Positions 1 through 7,068 of a DNA stretch of 64,000 nt are shown here, piece by piece (the first letter of the stretch is position 1; every line of letters starts with the position of its first letter). Source of the stretch: an uncultured Lachnospiraceae bacterium. GTDB taxonomy: Bacteria > Bacillota > Clostridia > Lachnospirales > Lachnospiraceae. The stretch lies in assembly GCA_910577735.1 (NCBI GenBank), contig CAJTOO010000012.1, positions 62,001-126,000 of the forward strand. The letters are read 5' to 3'. The notes below the pieces were generated by a model. It made no database searches. It saw only the letters and a list, made by a program, of their open reading frames with translations, and had not been told where the DNA came from. The translations under genes and the position numbers were made by a program.

Positions 1-65
1 TAAATAGGAAAAGAAACGTTACATTTAAGCAAAATCTATCAAATTTTAAAGGAGTGATACAAGAA

Positions 66-3000
66 ATGAGTGATATGCAATATACGCTTGGCATTGACAT
101 CGGTTCTACCACAGTCAAGATCGCCATTCTGGATAACAGGCATCAGATACTCTTTTCCGACTATCAAAGACACTTTGCCAACATAAAGGAGACCCTCTCC
201 AACCTGCTTTCCAAAGCTTACGACAAACTGGGCAATCTGACCGTACATCCCATGATTACCGGATCCGGCGGCCTCACCCTGGCTAACCACTTACAGGTTC
301 CCTTCGTTCAGGAAGTGATTGCCGTATCAACCTCCCTGCAGACCTTCGCACCTGTGACAGATGTTGCCATAGAGCTTGGCGGTGAAGATGCCAAGATCAT
401 CTATTTCGAGGGCGGCAATGTAGAACAGCGCATGAACGGCATCTGTGCCGGCGGTACAGGCTCTTTTATCGACCAGATGGCGTCTCTCTTACAGACTGAT
501 GCCATGGGCCTTAATACCTATGCCAGAAATTACAACTCCCTCTATACAATCGCAGCCAGATGCGGCGTATTCGCCAAATCCGACATACAACCCCTGATCA
601 ACGAAGGCGCCACCAAAGAGGACTTATCCGCATCTATCTTTCAGGCTGTTGTCAACCAGACCATCAGCGGACTTGCCTGCGGCAAACCGATCCGGGGGCA
701 TGTGGCTTTTCTGGGCGGCCCGCTGCATTTCCTGTCAGAGTTAAAGCAGTCCTTTATACGGACGCTGAAACTGGATGATGAACATATCATCGACCTGGAT
801 AATTCCCATCTCTTCGCTGCCATTGGTTCTGCTTTAAACGCCAAGGAAGAGACATTCTATACGATGGAACAAATGACAGAGAAACTCTCTGCCGACATCA
901 AAATGGACTTCGAGGTAGAGCGAATGGAACCTCTGTTTGCCTCCCGGAAAGAGTATAACGCTTTCTGCGAAAGGCACAACACCCACCATGTGACCACAGG
1001 AGATTTATCTTCCTATGAGGGTAATTGTTTCCTGGGAATCGACGCCGGTTCCACCACCACCAAAGTTGCCCTCGTGGGGGACGATGGTTCTTTGCTCTAT
1101 TCTTTTTACAGCAGCAATGATGGCAGCCCCTTAAAGACCGCCATCCGCTCTCTCAAGGAAATCTACCATCTGCTTCCGCCAGGCGTTAAAATTGTCCGTT
1201 CCTGTTCCACCGGGTATGGCGAAGCGTTAATGAAAGCCGCCTTCTTACTGGATGACGGGGAAGTGGAGACGGTAGCGCACTACAATGCCGCCGCCTTCTT
1301 TAATCCTGCTGTGGACTGTATTCTGGATATCGGCGGTCAGGACATGAAATGTATCAAGATTAAGAACCAGACCGTGGACAGCGTGCAGCTCAATGAAGCC
1401 TGCTCTTCTGGCTGCGGTTCCTTTATCGAAACCTTCGCCAAATCCTTAAATTACGGCGTGGAAGAATTTGCACAGACTGCATTGTTCGCAGAGCATCCCA
1501 TAGACCTGGGTACCCGCTGTACGGTTTTCATGAATTCCAAGGTCAAGCAGGCCCAGAAAGAAGGCGCATCTGTCTCGGATATATCCGCAGGACTTGCCTA
1601 CTCTGTTATTAAAAATGCACTGTTTAAAGTCATTAAAGTTTCCGATGCTTCGGAACTTGGTCATCATATCGTAGTCCAGGGCGGCACCTTTTACAACGAT
1701 GCGGTCCTTAGGAGTTTTGAAAAAATTGCTGACTGTGAAGCCATCCGCCCGGATATTGCGGGCATTATGGGTGCCTTTGGCGCCGCTCTGATTGCCAGAG
1801 AGCGTTATGAAGAAGGGTATGCCACTTCCATGCTGAATCTGGATCAGATTACCAATCTGCAGTTTGAAACCAGCATGGCCAAGTGTAAGGGATGTACAAA
1901 CAATTGCCGTCTTACAATCAACAAATTTACCGGAGGACGTCAATATATTTCCGGAAACCGCTGTGAACGGGGTCTGGGAAAAACAAAGAAAGATAACGGC
2001 ATCCCCAACCTTTACGATTATAAACTGAAAAGACTCTTTTCCTACGAACCATTGCCTGCAAATGAGGCCAAACGCGGTACTGTAGGCATCCCCAGAGTCT
2101 TAAATATGTATGAAAACTATCCTTTCTGGTTTACCTTCTTTACCAGGCTGGGCTATCGGGTAATCCTCTCTCCCATCTCAAACCGTAAGATATATGAGCT
2201 GGGCATCGAGTCCATTCCCAGTGAGTCAGAATGTTATCCGGCCAAACTCGCCCATGGACATATCTCCTGGCTGATCAACCAGAAAGTAGATTTTATTTTC
2301 TATCCTGCTCTTTTTTATGAGCGGGATGAGTTCCATGAGGCCAACAATCACTATAATTGTCCTATAGTCACCTCATACTCTGAAAATATTAAGAACAACG
2401 TGGAAGAAATCGGACGGGGCGAAGTCCTTTTCCGCAATCCTTTCATGTCCTTTCAAAGCCTGCACACTGTCACTTCTGCCCTGACAAAAGAATTTCAGGA
2501 TCTGCCTGTCACAGAAGTGATGAACGCAGCTGAAGCTGCCTGGGCAGAACTGGCAGCCTCCCGTCAGGATATGCGCGCAAAGGGAGAAGAGGTTCTGCAC
2601 TATATGGATACCAATCACATCCGTGGAATCGTATTGGCCGGGCGTCCCTACCATATTGACCCGGAGATCAATCACGGCATTCCCGAACTGATCACTTCCT
2701 ACGATATTGCCGTACTCACGGAGGATTCTGTGTCCCATCTGGCACAGCCGGAGCGGCCATTGATCGTCTCCGACCAGTGGATGTATCATTCCAGGCTTTA
2801 TGCGGCGGCAAGCTATGTCAAGACCCGGGACGACCTGGATTTGATACAGCTGAATTCCTTTGGCTGCGGCTTGGATGCCGTCACTACAGACCAGGTGAAT
2901 GACATCCTCTCCGGCTCCGATAAGATTTATACCTGTTTAAAGATTGACGAAGTCAACAATCTGGGGGCGGCAAGAATCCGTATCCGCTCTCTTCTCTCTG

Positions 3001-4310
3001 CCATTAAAGTCAGAGAACAAAAACAGAGTGAACGCGTCATCCGCTCCAGTGCGATCACCAAAGTACCCTTTACGGAGGAAATGCGGAAGGATTACACGAT
3101 TCTGTGTCCCCAGATGTCTCCCATTCACTTTGAAATCATCGAGGCAGCATTCAAGGCCTGCGGTTATCACTTCGAAGTGCTGGGCAATGCCAATCGTCAT
3201 GCCGTGGATGTGGGCTTAAAATATGTAAACAATGATGCCTGCTATCCTTCCCTGATCGTAGTGGGACAGATTATGGATGCTCTGCTATCCGGCAGCTATA
3301 ATCTCGACAAAGTAGCCATTATCATGACTCAGACAGGCGGCGGCTGTCGTGCCACCAACTATGTTGGTTTTATCAGACGCGCCCTGGAAAAGGCCGGCAT
3401 GGCACAAATTCCTGTTATTTCCTTGAATCTCGCCGGTATCGAGAGCAATCCCGGCTTTCACTTAAACGGGGAACTGCTGATGCGGGCTGCCTATGGCGCC
3501 CTGTTCGGGGATATTTTCATGCGCTGTGTCTACCGTATGCGCCCCTATGAACTGGAACCCGGCTCCGTAGATGCCCTGCATGCCAAATGGGCCAAACGAT
3601 GCTGTCAGTTCGTTTCACGCAAACATCTGCATTACTTTACATTCCGAAAAATGTGCCGGCAGATCATACAGGATTTCGATGCCATCCCTATCGATGAAAA
3701 CCTGCGCAAACCCCGGGTAGGTATCGTGGGAGAAATCCTCGTGAAATTTGCTCCCGCCGCCAACAACCATCTGGTAGAGCTTTTAGAAGCGGAAGGCGCC
3801 GAGGCTGTGGTGCCGGATCTTCTGGACTTCATGCTCTACTGCTTCTATAACCAGATTTATAAAGCAGAATATCTGGGTACCTCAAGGAAAGCAGCCTTCC
3901 TTTCCAGACTGGGTATCTGGGCTCTTGAGAGACTACGGGGACAGGCCGCAAAGAGCTTTAAAAAGAGCAGACACTTTACACCGCCTGTCAGCATCTATAC
4001 GCTTGTGGACTATGCAAGCCCTATCGTCAATATCGGCAACCAGACCGGCGAGGGATGGTTCCTGACCGGGGAAATGGTGGAACTGATTCACAGCGGCGTT
4101 AACAATATCGTCTGTACGCAGCCCTTCGGCTGTCTGCCTAACCATGTGGTGGGCAAAGGCGTTATCAAAGCGCTTCGTTCCCGGTTTCCTGACTCCAACA
4201 TCGTAGCCATCGACTACGATCCCGGCGCCAGCGAAGTCAACCAGTTAAATCGGATTAAACTGATGCTGTCCACTGCACAAAAGAACCTGAAAAAAGAAAA
4301 AGACACTTAA
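66..4310 (+). CDS. 2-hydroxyacyl-CoA dehydratase activase-related protein, double-activase giant form
   Basis: The protein has about 1,414 residues. Two ASKHA-type activase modules are visible: GIDIGSTT near residue 10 and GIDAGSTTT near residue 323. Each is followed by the Cys motifs that hold the bridging [4Fe-4S] cluster in HgdC-type activators (GICAGGTGSF and AARCGVF; ACSSGCGSF and GTRCTVF). A Cys-rich stretch (CKGCTNNC, then NRCERG) near residue 605 leads into a DUF2229-like and dehydratase D-subunit-like half. HgdC-family activases use ATP to push an electron into a 2-hydroxyacyl-CoA dehydratase; the fused clostridial form has no firmly assigned substrate. No dehydratase alpha/beta genes lie next to it. 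An upstream GTG at 54 overlaps the ribosome-binding site AAAGGAG (48-54), so the ATG at 66 is the better start. Family assignment is sure; substrate is unknown. Confidence 0.9.
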   Translation: MSDMQYTLGIDIGSTTVKIAILDNRHQILFSDYQRHFANIKETLSNLLSKAYDKLGNLTVHPMITGSGGLTLANHLQVPFVQEVIAVSTSLQTFAPVTDVAIELGGEDAKIIYFEGGNVEQRMNGICAGGTGSFIDQMASLLQTDAMGLNTYARNYNSLYTIAARCGVFAKSDIQPLINEGATKEDLSASIFQAVVNQTISGLACGKPIRGHVAFLGGPLHFLSELKQSFIRTLKLDDEHIIDLDNSHLFAAIGSALNAKEETFYTMEQMTEKLSADIKMDFEVERMEPLFASRKEYNAFCERHNTHHVTTGDLSSYEGNCFLGIDAGSTTTKVALVGDDGSLLYSFYSSNDGSPLKTAIRSLKEIYHLLPPGVKIVRSCSTGYGEALMKAAFLLDDGEVETVAHYNAAAFFNPAVDCILDIGGQDMKCIKIKNQTVDSVQLNEACSSGCGSFIETFAKSLNYGVEEFAQTALFAEHPIDLGTRCTVFMNSKVKQAQKEGASVSDISAGLAYSVIKNALFKVIKVSDASELGHHIVVQGGTFYNDAVLRSFEKIADCEAIRPDIAGIMGAFGAALIARERYEEGYATSMLNLDQITNLQFETSMAKCKGCTNNCRLTINKFTGGRQYISGNRCERGLGKTKKDNGIPNLYDYKLKRLFSYEPLPANEAKRGTVGIPRVLNMYENYPFWFTFFTRLGYRVILSPISNRKIYELGIESIPSESECYPAKLAHGHISWLINQKVDFIFYPALFYERDEFHEANNHYNCPIVTSYSENIKNNVEEIGRGEVLFRNPFMSFQSLHTVTSALTKEFQDLPVTEVMNAAEAAWAELAASRQDMRAKGEEVLHYMDTNHIRGIVLAGRPYHIDPEINHGIPELITSYDIAVLTEDSVSHLAQPERPLIVSDQWMYHSRLYAAASYVKTRDDLDLIQLNSFGCGLDAVTTDQVNDILSGSDKIYTCLKIDEVNNLGAARIRIRSLLSAIKVREQKQSERVIRSSAITKVPFTEEMRKDYTILCPQMSPIHFEIIEAAFKACGYHFEVLGNANRHAVDVGLKYVNNDACYPSLIVVGQIMDALLSGSYNLDKVAIIMTQTGGGCRATNYVGFIRRALEKAGMAQIPVISLNLAGIESNPGFHLNGELLMRAAYGALFGDIFMRCVYRMRPYELEPGSVDALHAKWAKRCCQFVSRKHLHYFTFRKMCRQIIQDFDAIPIDENLRKPRVGIVGEILVKFAPAANNHLVELLEAEGAEAVVPDLLDFMLYCFYNQIYKAEYLGTSRKAAFLSRLGIWALERLRGQAAKSFKKSRHFTPPVSIYTLVDYASPIVNIGNQTGEGWFLTGEMVELIHSGVNNIVCTQPFGCLPNHVVGKGVIKALRSRFPDSNIVAIDYDPGASEVNQLNRIKLMLSTAQKNLKKEKDT

Positions 4311-4324
4311 AAAGTGTCAGCAAA

Positions 4325-4360
4325 ACCCCGGCATCTTAATAGCATGCCGGGGTATCTTAA
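4325..4360 (+). terminator. Rho-independent terminator of the activase gene
   Basis: A 10-bp stem (ACCCCGGCAT paired with ATGCCGGGGT, 4325-4334 and 4344-4353) with a 9-nt loop is followed by a moderately T-rich stretch. A second small hairpin (GACACT/AGTGTC, 4302-4318) overlaps the stop codon of the activase gene. Confidence 0.75.
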
Positions 4361-4404
4361 TTTCCGCTATGTTCGCAGGATGCCCGCTGAAAAACTTCCT
4401 CCTG

Positions 4405-4578
4405 TCACATTTGCTTTCTCACCACCAAATATTCATTGTCCAGTTGATAGAAGGAACACTGGAAATTACCTCCACTTAAAAAATGGCTCATATCATCTTC
4501 ATCCAGGTCTATCATACAGACATAGCACTCATACTCTTCATCATACTGATAATTACTGCATGTGTCACACATGCTCAC
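4405..4578 (-). CDS. DUF6472-like small Cys-rich protein
   Basis: This short gene of 57 codons is read as VSMCDTCSNY at the N-terminus and YLVVRKQM at the C-terminus. It contains CxxC near the start, a second CxxC about 14 residues later, and a fifth Cys (FQCSFYQLDNEY). The pattern, with many Asp/Glu between the cysteines and a final VRKQM, matches what I recall of DUF6472, a small clostridial family of unknown function, possibly metal binding. A GTG start at 4578 sits 9-10 nt from AAAGGGGG, which overlaps the stop of the upstream gene; an ATG two codons later (4572) is the alternative. It lies 15 nt behind the 96-residue gene, so the two very likely form one operon. Function unknown. Confidence 0.75.
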   Translation of the reverse strand: MSMCDTCSNYQYDEEYECYVCMIDLDEDDMSHFLSGGNFQCSFYQLDNEYLVVRKQM

Positions 4579-4593
4579 AGGCCGTTTCCCCCT

Positions 4594-4884
4594 TTAATAA
4601 AATGTCTTATCCACCTTGCGGTTGACAAAGCGGATCTTTCCCTTTATCTCCTCCGCAAGATCCTGAATCGCCTCATCCGCAGCTTCCTTCTGAAGCTGAT
4701 TCACGCAAAACACACAAGCGCCAAATTTATCATTGGAAAATAATTTTGGCTTTTCCCACTTGACAAAATAGGATACCCTGTGTTTTAAAAGAACTTTCTC
4801 AATTTTCTCTTTCGTGGCCATATCCGTAACCTGGCACCACTCCAGCTCATTGTGTACTTTCACTTTCTGATATGCTGTTTCCAT
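4594..4884 (-). CDS. Conserved hypothetical protein, 96 residues
   Basis: A soluble protein with no signal peptide. It shows a helical N-terminal half (EKIEKVLLKHRVSYFVKW), a CVFC motif near residue 57 and a basic C-terminus ending KVDKTFY. I do not recognise a named family. AAGGGG lies about 12 nt before the ATG. It is the first gene of a two-gene minus unit with the DUF6472-like gene; both carry CxxC motifs, which may point to a shared metal or redox role (inference only). Real-gene evidence is the RBS, the plausible composition and the tight spacing to its partner. Confidence 0.65.
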   Translation of the reverse strand: METAYQKVKVHNELEWCQVTDMATKEKIEKVLLKHRVSYFVKWEKPKLFSNDKFGACVFCVNQLQKEAADEAIQDLAEEIKGKIRFVNRKVDKTFY

Positions 4885-5099
4885 AATACACTCAATCCCC
4901 TTTTAGAAAACCTCTTTATCATATACGTAATCTGCTATTTCGGAAAATATGGTGAGCAGACTGTATAGTCCATATAAATTATAAAGCAAATTGTCAGATT
5001 ATGCAATTCCTTTTCTGCGGCCCAGAAAACACCTCTGTATCCCGGAAATGGATGATTGAGAGAATATTGCACATTTTGACATAATACTTATTCTCCATC

Positions 5100-5128
5100 A
5101 AAAATGCACCGCCCTGACAGGCGGTGCA
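5100..5128 (-). terminator. Rho-independent terminator of the secreted-protein gene
   Basis: A perfect 9-bp stem (TGCACCGCC with GGCGGTGCA, loop 6 nt, 5105-5128) is followed on the minus strand by TTTTTGA. It lies 33 bp after the stop of the 5162-5722 gene. I see nothing else convincing in the remainder of the 4885-5161 interval. Confidence 0.85.
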
Positions 5129-5161
5129 CATCCCCACACTTAAAATAATACTATATGCTGT

Positions 5162-5722
5162 TTATTTTGCTTCAATAAAAGCCAAATGCCCGTTAGAGGT
5201 AATCTCAACCACTACATGATTATCAGAAACCTCTGTAGGAACTGCAACCCAGTTCTCATCATTAACGTTCGCATATACTGTGATTGCCTGACCAGCCTTC
5301 ACGCCAGGTGCATAGAATGTCACCTTAGCGGTGCCATAGCCGGCATGTGTGTGTACATTTACAACCGTGAGAAGAGAACCTTTCCCCTGAGACAAGTCTT
5401 TCGCGGAATAAACTCTCTTAAGATCCGGCTTAATCAAATCAAAAGTGATGCCTGAAGCAAATTCGCCGTCAAGGACTGCACCCTGGCCCACCGCCAGATC
5501 CTGAACCATCTCACCATCCATATCCCAGATGTCGATTACAGCATTGTTCATGTGCTCGCCAATGACCTTATCCTCTTCGATGGCCAATACTGTCTCTTCG
5601 GGAATACCAATATAAGAATCATCCTCAAGATATACTGCTACAGGCGCACCTACTTCTTTTGCCATAACGGGGGTAGAAAAGATCATAGCACCTGCAAGTG
5701 CTAAAATAATTGCTTTTTTCAT
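5162..5722 (-). CDS. Secreted protein of unknown function, 186 residues
   Basis: The N-terminus is a clear Sec signal peptide: MKK, a hydrophobic core AIILALAGAMIFSTP, and a likely cleavage after VMA. The mature part is about 165 residues, acidic, beta-rich, without Cys, and I do not recognise a family. A frame open further upstream codes for a poly-Gly run, but its first ATG overlaps the -35 box, so the start at 5722 with AGGAGG 9 nt upstream is chosen. A strong promoter lies about 100 bp upstream, with an 11-G run at the expected start of the transcript, so expression may be variable. The gene is monocistronic with its own terminator. Likely exported or surface-associated; function unknown. 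Confidence 0.8.
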   Translation of the reverse strand: MKKAIILALAGAMIFSTPVMAKEVGAPVAVYLEDDSYIGIPEETVLAIEEDKVIGEHMNNAVIDIWDMDGEMVQDLAVGQGAVLDGEFASGITFDLIKPDLKRVYSAKDLSQGKGSLLTVVNVHTHAGYGTAKVTFYAPGVKAGQAITVYANVNDENWVAVPTEVSDNHVVVEITSNGHLAFIEAK

Positions 5723-5798
5723 GTCCAATTTCCTCCTGAATTTTGTCATGTTCTTGTTGTTAAGTGTGGTGATTTTCTTCGTAAAGGGGGATAATTTA

Positions 5799-5809
5799 CC
5801 CCCCCCCCC
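5799..5809. repeat. Homopolymeric tract of 11 C (11 G in the transcript)
   Basis: Eleven consecutive C on the + strand. On the minus strand it lies 10 nt after the -10 box, at about +3 to +13 of the predicted transcript, and about 77 nt before the start codon of the secreted-protein gene. A GGGGG run on the + strand at 5786-5790 can pair with it across an 8-nt AT loop, so the mRNA could begin with a G5-C5 hairpin in several registers. Confidence 0.95.
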
Positions 5810-5818
5810 ACGAAAAAT

Positions 5819-5847
5819 AATATAACATTTTCTTCCAATCACGTCAA
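5819..5847 (-). promoter_or_regulatory. Sigma-A promoter of the secreted-protein gene
   Basis: On the minus strand TTGACG (5842-5847), a 17-bp spacer, then TATATT (5819-5824). Transcription is expected to start near 5812, immediately before the G-tract. Confidence 0.75.
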
Positions 5848-5938
5848 CCTTCAGACAAGTTTTAAATTTAGGATATTATAGTGATATTCTGGGCAATATG
5901 CTGCTTGTTTGCATTAATGTCCCCACAGCTTGCACTAC

Positions 5939-5967
5939 TTGCGTGTTTATGATATATTCAATATGTT
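5939..5967 (+). promoter_or_regulatory. Probable metA promoter
   Basis: TTGCGT (5939-5944), 17 bp, TATGTT (5962-5967), in a very AT-rich stretch 58 bp upstream of metA. I see no SAM riboswitch or T-box in the short leader. The 5723-6025 interval otherwise holds only the divergent promoter and the G-tract. Confidence 0.5.
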
Positions 5968-6025
5968 ATTATTTACAGATTAATAAAAAATATCATGTAT
6001 CATCAGAAAGTTGAGGTTCCTATAT

Positions 6026-6940
6026 ATGCCTATTAAAGTCGCAGACTCTTTACCTGCAACTACAATCCTTGAAAATGAAAATATATTTGTCATGACAGAA
6101 TTTCGCGCCATGCACCAGGATATCCGTCCTCTTAATGTGCTCATATTAAATCTGATGCCCACCAAAGAAGTTACGGAAACACAGCTTCTGCGCAAACTCT
6201 CCAACACACCTTTACAGGTAAATGTAGAATTTTTGCAGACAGCCAGCTACACACCGCAGCATACAGACTCGAATCATATGGAGGCTTTCTATACCACTTT
6301 TGACCAAATCAAAGACCGGAATTTTGACGGCATGATTATCACCGGAGCTCCTCTTGATTATGTTCGTTTTGAAAAAGTAGATTATTGGGATGAAATCTGT
6401 ACCATCATGGAGTGGGGCAAAAAGCATGTGCACTGCACCCTGCATCTTTGCTGGGGCGCCTTTGCCGCCCTGTATTATTTCTATGGTCTGGAGAGAGATG
6501 ACCTTCCGGAAAAGCTCTCCGGCGTATACGCTCATAAAATCGTCAAAAGAACTTCTCCTCTGTTCCGGGGCTTTGATGATGTTTTCTATGCGCCGCAGTC
6601 TCGTGCCATGGGCATTGAAGCGTCACAGATAGCTTCTGTGCCGGACTTGGAACTGATGGCAGTTTCCGATGAAGCAGGCGTCACAATTGTTAAAACCACC
6701 GACAGCAGGCATTTCTTCGTTACCTGTCATCCGGAATATGACTCGGATACACTGGCGCAGGAATATTTCCGGGATATGAATAAAGGCATGAACCCTAAAG
6801 TTCCTGCCAATTATTTTCCGGATGATGATCCCGCGAAAGCGCCCATCGTCAACTGGCGCTCTGCCGGGCAGCTTCTGTATTCCAACTGGCTTAATTATTA
6901 CGTGTACCAGACCACGCCTTATGATCTTCGGAATATTTAA
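6026..6940 (+). CDS. metA: Homoserine O-acyltransferase (MetA family)
   Basis: This cytosolic enzyme acylates the hydroxyl of L-homoserine, the first committed step of methionine synthesis. The 304-residue protein has the family length and begins MPIKVADSLPA. The catalytic residues fall at the family positions: Cys142 (HLCWGA), His235 and Glu237 (TCHPEYDSDTL). Position 111, which sets donor choice in characterised MetA proteins (Glu for acetyl-CoA, Gly for succinyl-CoA), is Asp here (GAPLDYV). By charge it is probably an acetyltransferase, but this is inference. A TTG at 6011 is possible, but GAGG at 6013-6016 spaced 9 nt from the ATG at 6026 decides the start. Monocistronic, ending before a long bidirectional hairpin. 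Confidence 0.95.
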   Translation: MPIKVADSLPATTILENENIFVMTEFRAMHQDIRPLNVLILNLMPTKEVTETQLLRKLSNTPLQVNVEFLQTASYTPQHTDSNHMEAFYTTFDQIKDRNFDGMIITGAPLDYVRFEKVDYWDEICTIMEWGKKHVHCTLHLCWGAFAALYYFYGLERDDLPEKLSGVYAHKIVKRTSPLFRGFDDVFYAPQSRAMGIEASQIASVPDLELMAVSDEAGVTIVKTTDSRHFFVTCHPEYDSDTLAQEYFRDMNKGMNPKVPANYFPDDDPAKAPIVNWRSAGQLLYSNWLNYYVYQTTPYDLRNI

Positions 6941-7020
6941 TCAGACAACATATGCCTGATTTCGTCACACTTTTTATAAACCAACGAATACCAAGCTTTC
7001 TCAGGCATCTTTCATTTCAT

Positions 7021-7065
7021 AAAAATCCGGATAGGATAATAATGATTATTCTATCCGGATTTTTT
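7021..7065. terminator. Bidirectional terminator between metA and ligA
   Basis: A 20-bp stem (AAAAATCCGGATAG on one arm, CTATCCGGATTTTT on the other, one G-T pair) with a 4-nt loop. It has T runs on both strands, so it can end metA (+) and ligA (-). It sits three bases past the ligA stop. Confidence 0.95.
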
Positions 7066-7068
7066 AAA

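Noticed and set aside
1446..1943. 165-codon minus-strand frame inside the activase gene
   Set aside because: Antisense shadow of a strongly conserved coding region; no RBS and no family pattern.
4314..4743. Plus-strand frames of 86-103 codons after the activase gene
   Set aside because: They lie opposite the DUF6472-like and 96-residue genes and contain the activase terminator; composition is shadow-like.
5162..5842. Longer reading frame (226 residues) including a poly-Gly segment coded by the G-tract
   Set aside because: Its first ATG lies inside the -35 box of a strong promoter, so it would not be transcribed in full. The signal peptide and RBS place the start at 5722.
5848..6025. SAM riboswitch or T-box upstream of metA
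   Set aside because: The leader between the predicted promoter and the start is about 55 nt, too short, and no core motifs are seen.
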